Source: Micromonospora marina
GTDB lineage: Bacteria; Actinomycetota; Actinomycetes; Mycobacteriales; Micromonosporaceae
Reading direction: 5' to 3'
Length of the DNA stretch: 64,000 nt
NCBI RefSeq assembly: GCF_900091565.1
Contig: NZ_FMCV01000017.1
Coordinates: 62,001-126,000 of the forward strand
Under the pieces are notes generated by a model. The model searched no databases. It had not been told where the DNA came from and was given only the letters and a program-made list of their open reading frames with translations. Shown piece after piece: positions 55,803 through 64,000 of the stretch (positions within the stretch are counted from its first letter, which is position 1; each line of letters starts with the position of its first letter). A program made the position numbers and the translations under genes.

Positions 55803-56575
55803 CTATCTGTCCTCACAGTGGTGACGGTGGAACCGGACTGGGCGGGAATGTGCGTGGTGCACACGCCGTCGCCGTGCGCGATGGTGGCTAGGCGCTGTAC
55901 GTGAGTGCCGACCAGACGGGAGATCACTGCGGTCTCGGCCTCGCACAGCTGAGGGAACTCGGCGGCCACGTGCGCCACCGGGCAGTGGTGCTGACAGAGC
56001 TGGCCGCCGGAGGCGATCGTGGACGCGTTCGCAGCGTAACCCTCGGCGGTCAGCGCGCCGGCGAGCGCCTCCGCCCGCGCGAGCGGGGCGTCTCCGGCGT
56101 CCTCCATGGCCGCCCGGCAGCGGGCCTCAAGCGCGGAGACCTGCTCGGCCGCGAACGCCGCGACCGCCTCGGTGCCGCCGGTGCGGGCGATCCAGCGCAG
56201 CGCGGCGGTGGCCATGTTGTCGTAGTGGTGGGTGCCGCAGCGACCGCGGCCCGCCTCGGTGAGCGCGAAGACCTTGGCCGGCCGGCCACGCCCGCGGCTG
56301 CCGCGCACGGTCTGGTCGCGGGCGACCACGTCACCGTCGGCGAGCATCGCGTCGAGGTGCCGGCGGATCGCGGCCGGGCTCAGGCCGAGCGCCGAGCCGA
56401 GCTGCGCGGCGGTGGTGGAACCACGTTCCAGCAGCAGCTGGGTGACCCGGTCTCGGGTCGACAGGTCGGCCGGTGCGGCCTCCCGTTCGCCACGCCGTAC
56501 GCTGCGACGTGCGCGCGAACCACCGGCGACCGGATCGGTCACCGGCGTCCGGGAGAGCGCCGCCGCGTTTTTCAC
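55799..56575 (-). CDS. sufR: SufR-type Fe-S-sensing repressor
   Basis: 258 residues from the GTG at 56575 (a TTG at 56611 is possible). Winged [47 protein letters not shown], then a C-terminal cysteine set [23 protein letters not shown] plus GDGVC, matching the 4Fe-4S site of SufR (mycobacterial Rv1460-like). First gene of the suf operon, which it probably represses when cluster supply is adequate. The 116-bp divergent gap to ctaA contains TTACGTAA (56586-56593). Confidence 0.9.
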   Translation of the reverse strand: MKNAAALSRTPVTDPVAGGSRARRSVRRGEREAAPADLSTRDRVTQLLLERGSTTAAQLGSALGLSPAAIRRHLDAMLADGDVVARDQTVRGSRGRGRPAKVFALTEAGRGRCGTHHYDNMATAALRWIARTGGTEAVAAFAAEQVSALEARCRAAMEDAGDAPLARAEALAGALTAEGYAANASTIASGGQLCQHHCPVAHVAAEFPQLCEAETAVISRLVGTHVQRLATIAHGDGVCTTHIPAQSGSTVTTVRTDR

Positions 56576-56691
56576 AACGGCAACGTTACGTAATTCGCGG
56601 AGGGCCCGCAAACCCGGGGTCCGGTGATTCCGACCACCGGGCGGCCGGAGTCACCCGATCGGGATCAACTACGGTGCGTAGGATTCGCTCC

Positions 56692-57636
56692 GTGAAGCGA
56701 TCCGTCCGGTTTCCGGTCTCCGCCACGCTGCTGCGCCGCCTCGCGCTCGCCTCGATCATCGCGAACGTCGCGATCGTGGTCACCGGCGGGGCCGTCCGGC
56801 TCACCGCCTCCGGCCTCGGCTGCCCCACCTGGCCCCGGTGCACCGACGACTCCTACACCACCACCGCCGAGATGGGCGTGCACGGGGTGATCGAGTTCGG
56901 CAACCGGCTGCTCACCTTCGCGGTCGGGATCATCGCGCTCGCCGTGGTGCTGGCCGTGCTGGCGCACCGCCCCCGCCGCCGCGGGACGCTGCCGCTGGCC
57001 GTGGGCGTGCTCTTCGGCATCCCCGCCCAGGCGGTCCTCGGTGGCATCACCGTGCTCACCGACCTCAACCCGTGGGTGGTCGGACTGCACTTCCTCGCCT
57101 CGATGGCGGTTATCGCCGCCGCGTACGCGCTCTGGCGGCGCGTCCAGGAGCCGGACGGGCCGGTCACGCCGACCGTGCCGGCACCGCTGCGTACCCTCGC
57201 CTGGATCACCACGGCGGTCAGCGCCTCGGTGCTGGTGGTCGGCACGTGGGTGACCGGCAGCGGACCGCACGCCGGCGACCACGGCGCGGCCCGCAACGGC
57301 CTGGATCCGGCAGCGATCTCCCAGGTGCACGCCGACGGCGTCTTCCTGCTGATCGGCCTGTCGGTGGCGATGTACTTCGCGTTCCGGGCGGTCGGCGCGG
57401 CGCGGGCGGCGCGGGCGGCCGCGGTGCTGATCGCGGTCGAGCTGGGTCAGGGCGTGATCGGCTTCGTCCAGTACTTCACCAATCTGCCCGCCCTGCTGGT
57501 CGGCGCGCACATGCTCGGCTCGTGCCTGGTGCTGCTGGCCACCCTGGGCGCGCTCCGGGCGACCCGGGAGCGGCTGCCGGCCGCCCCTGAGGCACCGGCC
57601 GCGCCCGCCGCGCAACGGGTGGGCGCCGCCGCCTGA
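56692..57636 (+). CDS. ctaA: Heme A synthase (COX15/CtaA)
   Basis: 314 residues from the GTG at 56692, which lies 7 bp after TAGGAT (56679-56684), so possibly a leaderless transcript; a GTG at 56674 is the alternative. Eight hydrophobic helices; conserved histidines in MGVHGVIEFGN (with catalytic Glu), GLHFLASM, QVHADGVF and VGAHMLGS bind the hemes. The C-x5-C pair (CPTWPRC) is the regulatory disulphide of this subgroup. Converts heme O to heme A for cytochrome aa3 oxidase. Divergent from sufR, with ctaB 4.7 kb away. Confidence 0.94.
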   Translation: MKRSVRFPVSATLLRRLALASIIANVAIVVTGGAVRLTASGLGCPTWPRCTDDSYTTTAEMGVHGVIEFGNRLLTFAVGIIALAVVLAVLAHRPRRRGTLPLAVGVLFGIPAQAVLGGITVLTDLNPWVVGLHFLASMAVIAAAYALWRRVQEPDGPVTPTVPAPLRTLAWITTAVSASVLVVGTWVTGSGPHAGDHGAARNGLDPAAISQVHADGVFLLIGLSVAMYFAFRAVGAARAARAAAVLIAVELGQGVIGFVQYFTNLPALLVGAHMLGSCLVLLATLGALRATRERLPAAPEAPAAPAAQRVGAAA

Positions 57637-57708
57637 GCGGGGGCGTTACCGCGCGGCGGGAGCGGGAAAGCGGTCCGGGCCACCGACCGCCCGCCCGAGG
57701 GAGATCCC

Positions 57709-59376
57709 GTGTCGCGCAAGAGCCTCTCCACCATGACGCCGCAACGGCTGACCCCGGTCGCGGGCGCGCCGCTGTGGTGCGACGCCCGCGAGCACGGCCT
57801 GACCGGCGACGGGGTCACCAACGACCAGCCGGCCCTGGCGGCGCTGGTGGACCACCTGGGCGCCGGGTACGACGCCGACGGCCGGGCCCGGGTGATCTAC
57901 TGCCCGCCCGGGCTGTACTCGATCCGGGACGCCGGCACCGTCTGGCGCAGCGGCGTCTCGCTGCTCGGCGCCGGGCCGGCGGCGACCCGCTTCCTGCTCA
58001 GCAACGAGGGCAACCGCAGCGCACCGGTCCCGCTCGCCTTCTGGACCACGGTGCAGCACGGCGCGGACCGGGACCGGCACATCGCCGACTGCACGTTCGC
58101 CGACTTCGAGATCGACGGCTCGGGCGTGGCCCAGACGTCCTACGACTACCTGGCCAAGGGGCTGGGCCTGCAGTACGTGGTGCGCGGCGTGTTCCGCAAC
58201 CTCTACATCCACCACACCGGCGCGACCGGACTGGGCTGCGACTTCCTCCAGGACGGCCTGATCGACGGGGTGGTCGTGGTGGGGTGCGGCCGGCTGGACA
58301 ACGGCGACCAGATGGGCGGCGCCGGGATCGGCGTCGGCATCGGCGGCTGGGGCGACGTGGAGCGCCTCACCATCGCCAACTGCACCACCATCGGCAACGG
58401 CACCAACGGCATCTTCCTGGAGCTGCAGAAGGACTACTGGACCCCGCCACGCGGCATCCGGATCATCGGCTGCCACAGCCAGGCCAACCGGTTCGGCATC
58501 TCGGACTGGGGCGCGGACGGGCTGATCGTCTCCGGCTGTACCATGACCAACAACCTGGAGGCCGGCTTCGACGTGTCGGGCAACGGCACCGCGGGGGTGG
58601 CCGGGCGCGGCGGCCTGCTCACCGGCTGCGTGATCGACTCCAACGTCGGCGACGGCATCAGCATGGGCAACACCCCCGGCCCGTACGCGGTGCAGGGCAA
58701 CCGGATCAGCCGCAACGGCGGTTTCGGCTACCACGAGCACGACCTGGGCCACGGCTACCGGGGCGCGGCGGCCGACGTGGTGATCCAGGACAACGACATC
58801 CGGGAGAACGCGCTGGACGGCATCCGGATCGACCGGCCGATGCTCGACACGTCGATCGTCGGGAACCGGATCCGGGACAACGGCCGCCGCTCCGCGCCGG
58901 CCTGCTCCGGCTCCGGCGACGCGGTGCGCTACGGCCCGCGCGAGGTCACCGACGGCAACGCCGACTGGCCGGCCGGCGGGCACCGGGGCAAGGTGGTGCG
59001 GGTCGGCTCCCGCGACGCCGTGGTGTCCGACAACAGCGCCGACCGGCTCTCCCTGGCCGAGGTACGCCCGGACGGCTCCACCGGGTGGAACGCGGCCACA
59101 CCGGGGCCCGGTACGTCGTACGAGCTGCCGGACGGTCCGCCGGCGTGCGGCGGCATCACGATCGCCGCGCCGTTCGACTCGGCCACCGTGCGCGGCAACC
59201 GGATCTGGCACCGGGACGCCGACACCCAGGCGTACGGGATCTGGGTCACCGAGGCGGGCAGTTGCGTCTCCTGCGCGTTCGAGGACAACGACCTGGCCGG
59301 CACCGAGGCCGCGCTGCGGCTGGACACGCCGCCGATCGGCGGTCGCTGGGCGCGCAACCACAGCGACCGAGACTGA
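57709..59376 (+). CDS. Cytosolic right-handed beta-helix (pectate-lyase-like) protein
   Basis: 555 residues; GTG at 57709. Starts with the glycoside-hydrolase-28/pectate-lyase-like entry motif: DAREHGLTGDGVTNDQPALAALVDHLG then VIYCPPGLYSI, followed by repeated beta-helix rungs such as ADCTFADFEIDGSG, RNLYIHHTGATGLGCDFLQDG, NGTNGIFLELQ, GISDWGADGLIVSGC. No signal peptide is evident, so it may be intracellular or exported by another route. A tail-spike-like or lyase role is possible, but catalytic residues cannot be assigned. Confidence 0.82.
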   Translation: MSRKSLSTMTPQRLTPVAGAPLWCDAREHGLTGDGVTNDQPALAALVDHLGAGYDADGRARVIYCPPGLYSIRDAGTVWRSGVSLLGAGPAATRFLLSNEGNRSAPVPLAFWTTVQHGADRDRHIADCTFADFEIDGSGVAQTSYDYLAKGLGLQYVVRGVFRNLYIHHTGATGLGCDFLQDGLIDGVVVVGCGRLDNGDQMGGAGIGVGIGGWGDVERLTIANCTTIGNGTNGIFLELQKDYWTPPRGIRIIGCHSQANRFGISDWGADGLIVSGCTMTNNLEAGFDVSGNGTAGVAGRGGLLTGCVIDSNVGDGISMGNTPGPYAVQGNRISRNGGFGYHEHDLGHGYRGAAADVVIQDNDIRENALDGIRIDRPMLDTSIVGNRIRDNGRRSAPACSGSGDAVRYGPREVTDGNADWPAGGHRGKVVRVGSRDAVVSDNSADRLSLAEVRPDGSTGWNAATPGPGTSYELPDGPPACGGITIAAPFDSATVRGNRIWHRDADTQAYGIWVTEAGSCVSCAFEDNDLAGTEAALRLDTPPIGGRWARNHSDRD

Positions 59377-59597
59377 CCTCCCGGCCGCCCAGGCGGCTCA
59401 GGCGGCTCGGGCGGCTCCGGTTCAGCCGGGCCGGCGTCGGTGGCGACGACAGCACGACCGGACTGCCGTCGCTGACCGCGTGCGCGACGATCAGCGCCAG
59501 AGATCGCGATCGCGGTGCAGCAGCCAGGTGACGTGCAGGCCGAGCAGCACGATGGCGGCGACGGGCGGCAGACGCGCCGCCAGGGAGACCCTCGTGA

Positions 59598-59653
59598 CAC
59601 CCATCGCGTTCCACTCGCGGTCCGTCCCTCCCGTGAGTGGAACGCGATGGGTG
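59598..59653. repeat. Hairpin repeat 1 (perfect 19-bp arms, 18-nt loop)
   Basis: Arms 59598-59616 and 59635-59653 are exact complements. Its arms share the core CACCCAT...CGTTCCAC with the neighbouring hairpin at 59667-59730, and the loop length is the same, so the two are tandem copies of one element. Confidence 0.85.
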
Positions 59654-59666
59654 CCTGGACCCTCTT

Positions 59667-59730
59667 GAGACACCCATACCGTTCCACCCGGGGCACCAGC
59701 AGACAGCGGGTGGAACGGTATGGGTGTCTC
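59667..59730. repeat. Hairpin repeat 2 (perfect 23-bp arms, 18-nt loop)
   Basis: Arms 59667-59689 and 59708-59730 are exact complements. Thirteen bases separate it from repeat 1. Both lie in a 547-bp gap (59377-59923) without a gene; the rest of that gap is GC-rich and shows only the shadow of a possible short membrane segment near 59491-59601. Confidence 0.87.
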
Positions 59731-59923
59731 GACAGCCCCGAGACAGCCTTGCACCGCGTCGGGTGGGTGTTCGTCTGGTCGGTGTGGATGGGTGGCGCTC
59801 CGGCGGGCAGCCGGTCAGGGTCGGCGAGCTGCGTCCGCGGCCGGGCGGGTCGCGGTCCCGCTGCCGAGGCCAGGACGCCGCCAGGGCCGGCGCGCTCGCC
59901 ACAGCCGCGGCCAGTCGGGACGG

Positions 59924-60841
59924 TCAGCGGCGGCGGGCCAGGTGGGTGAGCACCGCGTCGGCGAGCCGCTCCGGGGCGCCGTCGGCGTACCCGACGAACA
60001 GGCTCGGCTCGGTCAGCTCCAGCTCGACCAGCACGGGCTCGCCGTCCGGGCCGGGGATCAGGTCGACGCGGGCGTACAGCAGCCGGTCCGGGCCGCCGGG
60101 CACCACCGCGAGCACCTTCTCGGCCACGGCACGCTGCTCCGTCGTGGCGGAGCGGGCGTCGATCCGCTCCTCCTTGTAGAGCGCGACCTCGCCCAGGTCC
60201 GGCCCGGTCAGCATGGGACCCTTGCGGATCGCGTGGCTGAACGCCGGGCCGCCGGGGCCGGCCAGGAACAGCAGCGCGGTCTCCCCGGCGGTGTCCACCG
60301 CGTCGAGGTACGGCTGGACCATGGCGACCCGCCCGGCGTCGCAGAGCCGCCGGACGTGGGCCACCGCCAGCTCGCGGTGCTCCGGGCCGGTCAGGTCGTA
60401 GCGGCCGGTGTCCCGGCTGCCCGCGCTGACCGCCGGCTTGATCACGTACTCGCCCCCGGCCGGCGGCGTCCACGCCCGCCCCGGCTCGACCCACTGAGTC
60501 GGGACGGTGGGCACACCGGCGGCAGCCAGCTCGGACAGGTAGCGCTTGTCGGTGTTCCAGGCGACCACGTCGGCCGGGTTGACCAGTGCCGGCACGGTGC
60601 GCGCCCAGGCCACGAACTCGTCCCGGCGCCGCGCGTAGTCCCACGGGGACCGGAGCACGACCAGGTCGTAGCCGGACCAGTCGACGGCCGGGTCGTCCCA
60701 GACGACGATTTCGACGGCGACGCCGCGGGCGGCGAGCGGGCCGAGCGCGAGCCGGTCGTCCGGGTCGAGGTCGGGCAGCTCGGCGCAGGTGACGAAAGCG
60801 ACCCGGGGTCTCCCCCGGGTCGACTGGTGGTGGTTGGTCAT
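59924..60841 (-). CDS. ATP-grasp ligase-like protein
   Basis: 305 residues; ATG at 60841. N-terminal pre-ATP-grasp domain (RVAFVTCAELPDLDPDDRLALGPLAARG) then VVLRSPWDYARRRDEFVAWAR and a C-terminal ATP-grasp fold: GEYVIKPAVSAGSRDTGRYDL (P-loop), VQPYLDAVDTAGETALLFLAG, and LYARVDLIPGPDGEPVLVELELTEPSLF (metal-binding Asp/Glu). It resembles the RimK/glutathione-synthetase-like family often found near peptide or amino acid pathways. Substrates unknown. Same strand and 10 bp from the next gene. Confidence 0.83.
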   Translation of the reverse strand: MTNHHQSTRGRPRVAFVTCAELPDLDPDDRLALGPLAARGVAVEIVVWDDPAVDWSGYDLVVLRSPWDYARRRDEFVAWARTVPALVNPADVVAWNTDKRYLSELAAAGVPTVPTQWVEPGRAWTPPAGGEYVIKPAVSAGSRDTGRYDLTGPEHRELAVAHVRRLCDAGRVAMVQPYLDAVDTAGETALLFLAGPGGPAFSHAIRKGPMLTGPDLGEVALYKEERIDARSATTEQRAVAEKVLAVVPGGPDRLLYARVDLIPGPDGEPVLVELELTEPSLFVGYADGAPERLADAVLTHLARRR

Positions 60842-60851
60842 TCGATATGTG

Positions 60852-61184
60852 TCAACGGGCCATCGTGCGCCGGGCCATCGACCGCCACAGGTCGTTGCTC
60901 GGACGCATCTGGTCCATCAGTTCACGCTCCCAGGCGTTCTCGACGTCGACCCCGGCCTTGGCGCAGGCCTGCCGCGCGACGTCCGTGCCGTCGGCGAACT
61001 GGTCTGCCCATACCCCGTCGGAACCCACGAGGACGATCCGTGCGCCGCGCTTGCCGACGTACTCGATGACCGCCTTCGCGCCGCCGTGCCCGGCGGCGAA
61101 CGACTTGATGCCCGCGACCAGGCCGTTGGAGGCCTGCTCGGCGGTCTTGTCAGCCGTCAGCGTCGTATCGGAACCATCTGCCAT
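60852..61184 (-). CDS. Small conserved protein, unknown (110 aa)
   Basis: 110 residues from the ATG at 61184 (MADGSDTTLTADKTAEQ). Reads KTAEQASNGLVAGIKSFAAGHGGAKAVIEYVGKRGARIVLVGSDGVWADQFADGTDVARQACAKAGVDVENAWERELMDQMRPSNDLWRSMARRT: compact alpha/beta, no signal or membrane segment. I do not recognise a family. Being 10 bp before the ATP-grasp gene suggests that the two are translated together. The 217-bp gap to ctaB (61185-61401) shows no clear element. Confidence 0.65.
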   Translation of the reverse strand: MADGSDTTLTADKTAEQASNGLVAGIKSFAAGHGGAKAVIEYVGKRGARIVLVGSDGVWADQFADGTDVARQACAKAGVDVENAWERELMDQMRPSNDLWRSMARRTMAR

Positions 61185-61401
61185 GACGCGAAGCCTAAGC
61201 AGAGTTCCACCCGGATGTGCGAGAACCATGAACTGAATGTGATGCCAATTACCCATCGGTTTAAGGAGAACCACAGGCAATTCGCCCGCACATGTCGCTT
61301 ATCTATCGGCGAAACGGACAGGCGGGATCGTCACAATCTGTCCGGGTTGAACCCCCGGGAAATCCCGAGAAAAATTTCTGATGAACGGCCGGACGGGCGG
61401 G

Positions 61402-62361
61402 TCAGATGAGCGCGTCGAGCGCGACGGCCGCGAAGAGGATCGTGAGGTACGTGGTGGACCAGTGGAACAGCCGCATCGGCTTGACCGCCTCACCGCGTGT
61501 CGCGCGCCGGCACAGCTTGTGCGCCTCGACGAGGAAGATCCCGCCGACCACGAGTGCGGTCACCCCGTAGATCGGGCTCATCCCGAGCGGCCACACCGCC
61601 AGCGAGGAGAGCACCGTCAGCCAGGAGAAGCCGATGATCTCGGCGTTGACCCGCCGGACCGAGGCCACCACCGGCAGCATCGGCACACCGGCACGGGCGT
61701 AGTCGGCCTTGTACTTGATCGCCAGCGCGTAGAAGTGCGGCATCTGCCAGAAGAAGACCACAGCGAACAGGCCCCACGCCGCCGGCGCCAGCGAACCGGT
61801 CACCGCGGCCCAGCCGATCAGCACCGGCGCGGCCCCGCAGATGCCGCCCCAGAACGTGTTGGCGGCCGTGGTCCGCTTCAGCCACAGCGTGTAGACCAGG
61901 TCGTAGTAGGCGATCGCGGCCAGCGTCAGCAGTGTCGCCGGCCAGTTCGTCGCCGCCGCCATCAGCGCCACCGAGACGGCGGCCAGCACCAGGCCGAAGA
62001 CCAGCGCGTTGCGCGGCGACACGGTGTGCGCGGGCAGCGGGCGGCGCTTGGTGCGCCGCATGAGCTGGTCGATGTCGCGGTCGATGTAGCAGTTGATGAC
62101 GCTCGCCGCGCCGGCCGCCAGCGACCCGCCGACCAGCACCACGGCGACCAGCCACAGCGACGGCATCCCGCCGTGGGCGAGCATCATCGCCGGCACTGTG
62201 GTCACCAGCAGCAGCTCGACGATCCGCGGCTTGGTCAGCGTCACGTACGCCGCCACCACGGCACGCACGTCCCGCCGGCCGCTCGCCGGCGCCTCCGCCA
62301 CCGCGCCCACCGGCGACTGCCCGGCAGGGGTGCTGACGGGGCGCTCGGTGATCATGCTCAC
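61402..62361 (-). CDS. ctaB: Protoheme IX farnesyltransferase (heme O synthase)
   Basis: 319 residues from the GTG at 62361 behind GGAAGG; an ATG two codons on is the alternative, and the longer frame upstream is not supported. UbiA-type prenyltransferase of about nine helices: [23 protein letters not shown] is the first Asp-rich motif (N-x3-D-x3-D) and [12 protein letters not shown] the second. It makes heme O, the substrate of the ctaA product. Divergent from tkt across a 263-bp gap, as in Streptomyces. Confidence 0.95.
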   Translation of the reverse strand: MSMITERPVSTPAGQSPVGAVAEAPASGRRDVRAVVAAYVTLTKPRIVELLLVTTVPAMMLAHGGMPSLWLVAVVLVGGSLAAGAASVINCYIDRDIDQLMRRTKRRPLPAHTVSPRNALVFGLVLAAVSVALMAAATNWPATLLTLAAIAYYDLVYTLWLKRTTAANTFWGGICGAAPVLIGWAAVTGSLAPAAWGLFAVVFFWQMPHFYALAIKYKADYARAGVPMLPVVASVRRVNAEIIGFSWLTVLSSLAVWPLGMSPIYGVTALVVGGIFLVEAHKLCRRATRGEAVKPMRLFHWSTTYLTILFAAVALDALI

Positions 62362-62624
62362 GGATTGCCACCTTCCGGCATCGGCGGGGGAGGTCGTTCG
62401 GCCCGGACCGCTGCGGGTCCACACACCGCCCCACACACTACGCGGCGTCGTTTTGGCTGCCCCGTGGACCCGGCAACGGTGCGAGCCGTCACACCTGGGG
62501 TTGAACGGCCGGACGTGCGCGATCCGTACAGAACAGCATGCCGAGATCCCCGGGCGGACGTTTAGCACCGCTCGATAGGGTCATCAGTGAGGGTTCCGCC
62601 CATCTGCCGAGGAGCACAACCATC

Positions 62625-64000
62625 GTGGCTGCCAACCGACCCGAGCTTCCCGCTCTCAACTGGTCCGACCTCGACCGCAGGGCCGTCGACACGGTCCGCG
62701 TGCTGGCCATGGACGCCGTGGAGAAATCCGGCAACGGCCACCCCGGGACGGCGATGAGCCTCGCCCCGGTGGCGTACCTGCTCTTCAACCGGGTCATGCG
62801 CCACAACCCCGCCGACCCGAACTGGGCCGGACGCGACCGGTTCGTGCTCTCCGCCGGCCACTCCAGCCTGACGCTCTACATCCAGCTCTTCCTCTCCGGC
62901 TACCCGCTGGCGCTGGACGACCTCAAGGCGCTGCGCCAGTGGGGCTCGCTCACCCCGGGCCACCCGGAGCACGGCCACACCCCGGGCGTCGAGACCACCA
63001 CCGGGCCGCTCGGTCAGGGCCTCGGCAACGCGGTCGGCATGGCCATGGCCGCCCGCCGCGAGCGCGGCCTGTTCGATCCCGAGCCGGACCGCGCCGACTC
63101 CCCGTTCCGGCACGACATCTGGTGCATCGCCTCCGACGGCGACATCGAGGAGGGCATCACCCACGAGGCCAGCGCGCTCGCCGGCCACCAGCAGCTCGGC
63201 AACCTCTGCGTGATCTACGACGACAACGAGATCTCGATCGAGGACGACACCCGCATCGCCAAGAGCGAGGACGTGGCGGCCCGCTACGAGGCGTACGGCT
63301 GGCACGTGCAGACCGTCGACTGGCGCCGCGGCGACGCCGACCAGGGCGACTACCACGAGGACGTGGAGGCGCTGTACGAGGCGCTGCTGGCCGCCAAGGC
63401 GGAGACCGGCCGGCCGTCGTTCATCGCGCTGCGCACGATCATCGGCTGGCCGGCGCCGAACAAGCAGAACACCGGCAAGATCCACGGTTCGGCGCTCGGC
63501 GCGGACGAGGTGAAGGCCACCAAGGAGATCCTCGGCTTCGACCCGCAGCGCACCTTCGCCGTCGACGAGGAGGTGCTCAAGCACGCCCGTCAGGTGATGG
63601 AGCGCGGCGCACAGGAGCAGGCCGAGTGGACCACCCGGTTCGACGCGTGGGCCCAGGCCGACCCGGAGCGCAAGGCGCTGTGGGACCGGATGTCCACCCG
63701 TACCCTGCCCACCGGCTGGACCGACGCGCTGCCCACCTTCGGCGCGGACGCCAAGGGCCTCGCCAGCCGGGCCGCCTCCGGCAAGATCCTGGAGGCCCTC
63801 GCGCCGGTGCTGCCCGAGCTGTGGGGCGGCTCGGCCGACCTGGCCGAGAGCAACAACACCACCATGAAGGGCGAGCGGTCGTTCGTCCCGGCGGCACACG
63901 CCACCAAGGACTTCCCGGGTGACGAGTACGGCCGCACGCTGCACTTCGGCATCCGCGAGCACGCCATGGGCGCGATCCTCAACGGCATCGCCCTGCACGG
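62625..64000 (+). CDS. tkt: Transketolase, N-terminal part; gene continues past the right edge
   Basis: The GTG at 62625 follows AGGAG. Carries the thiamine-diphosphate domain: GNGHPGTAMSLAPVAY, LSAGHSSLTLY, GPLGQGLGNAVGMAMA and the metal motif SDGDIEEG, DDNEISIEDD; then the start of the pyrimidine domain (LWGGSADLAESNNT, FGIREHAMGAILNG). About 458 of some 700 residues are inside the window. Central enzyme of the pentose phosphate pathway. Its neighbour ctaB is divergent. Confidence 0.96.
   Translation, partial: MAANRPELPALNWSDLDRRAVDTVRVLAMDAVEKSGNGHPGTAMSLAPVAYLLFNRVMRHNPADPNWAGRDRFVLSAGHSSLTLYIQLFLSGYPLALDDLKALRQWGSLTPGHPEHGHTPGVETTTGPLGQGLGNAVGMAMAARRERGLFDPEPDRADSPFRHDIWCIASDGDIEEGITHEASALAGHQQLGNLCVIYDDNEISIEDDTRIAKSEDVAARYEAYGWHVQTVDWRRGDADQGDYHEDVEALYEALLAAKAETGRPSFIALRTIIGWPAPNKQNTGKIHGSALGADEVKATKEILGFDPQRTFAVDEEVLKHARQVMERGAQEQAEWTTRFDAWAQADPERKALWDRMSTRTLPTGWTDALPTFGADAKGLASRAASGKILEALAPVLPELWGGSADLAESNNTTMKGERSFVPAAHATKDFPGDEYGRTLHFGIREHAMGAILNGIALH

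Noticed and set aside
56586-56593. TTACGTAA between sufR and ctaA as the SufR operator.
   Set aside because: It is an 8-bp palindrome that can arise by chance in such a gap and does not match the spaced-repeat form expected for SufR; left unassigned.
59491-59754. A short minus-strand frame with a hydrophobic segment near 59491-59601.
   Set aside because: It crosses both perfect hairpins, lacks a ribosome site, and has no known family; most likely chance.
61185-61401. The 217-bp gap before ctaB considered as a riboswitch (c-di-AMP or similar).
   Set aside because: No conserved riboswitch core could be matched by eye; a covariance search would decide.

Overview
The window is high-GC actinobacterial chromosome, most like Micromonospora or a close relative (Micromonosporaceae). 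The basis is strong GC codon bias, many GTG starts, translational-coupling overlaps (ATGA/GTGA), a complete suf operon beside heme A/heme O synthase genes and transketolase, a conservon (roadblock/DUF742/small GTPase set), acVLRF1, DUF397 and long GC-rich palindromes between genes. There is no rRNA, tRNA, CRISPR array, prophage or transposase. Most of it is ordinary core chromosome with a few accessory islands and decayed genes.

Layout. 0-2.5 kb: the 5' part of asnB and an aminopeptidase P. 2.7-11 kb: two large secreted proteins, a beta-helix protein and an 1831-residue double-headed amylase/pullulanase, then a membrane-anchored CBM2 protein; the pullulanase promoter carries repeated CTTGCAA boxes. 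11-15.6 kb: a GNAT, a GPP34 protein, an APC permease, a SnoaL-like protein, and a permuted NlpC/P60-like protein divergent from a tiny membrane protein. 15.55-17.1 kb is decayed: a hydrolase remnant, a frameshifted DedA gene, a VOC gene with two compensating frameshifts and two long palindromes. 17.2-20.2 kb: aconitase, followed by a near-perfect 62-bp palindrome. 20.2-24.7 kb: small regulators and enzymes, including a GNAT broken by a nonsense codon and an SDR/LysR divergent pair with a clear LysR box.

24.7-32.5 kb is the most distinctive accessory block. P450, class I terpene synthase and class II (DxDTT) cyclase genes, coupled by 4-bp overlaps, run in the same direction into a complete conservon (sensor kinase-like, roadblock, DUF742, GTPase), suggesting a terpenoid operon tied to a G-protein-like signalling module. 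32.8-36.5 kb: DUF2630, a RIO-type kinase, a HAD hydrolase, a nitrilase-family amidohydrolase and an AcnR-type TetR repressor. The acnR and aconitase promoters, about 18.7 kb apart, share a 17/19-base element that I propose as the AcnR operator.

36.5-38.7 kb is a three-gene, translationally coupled operon. It encodes a TIGR04222-type membrane protein with a Gly/Cys-rich tail, a DUF692 (MNIO) iron oxidase and a SCO6045-like partner, and looks like a membrane-anchored, post-translationally modified cysteine-rich peptide system. 38.7-49.8 kb: an atypical SDR, Mug glycosylase, ABC exporter, crotonase, small HTH protein, ABC-F protein, zinc peptidase, secreted RCC1 beta-propeller, acVLRF1, a LysE remnant and a VOC protein. 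49.9-56.6 kb: a complete SUF Fe-S operon (sufR-B-D-Rieske-C-S-U-T). 56.7-64 kb: ctaA, a beta-helix protein, two tandem hairpin repeats, an ATP-grasp enzyme, a small conserved protein, ctaB and the 5' part of tkt.
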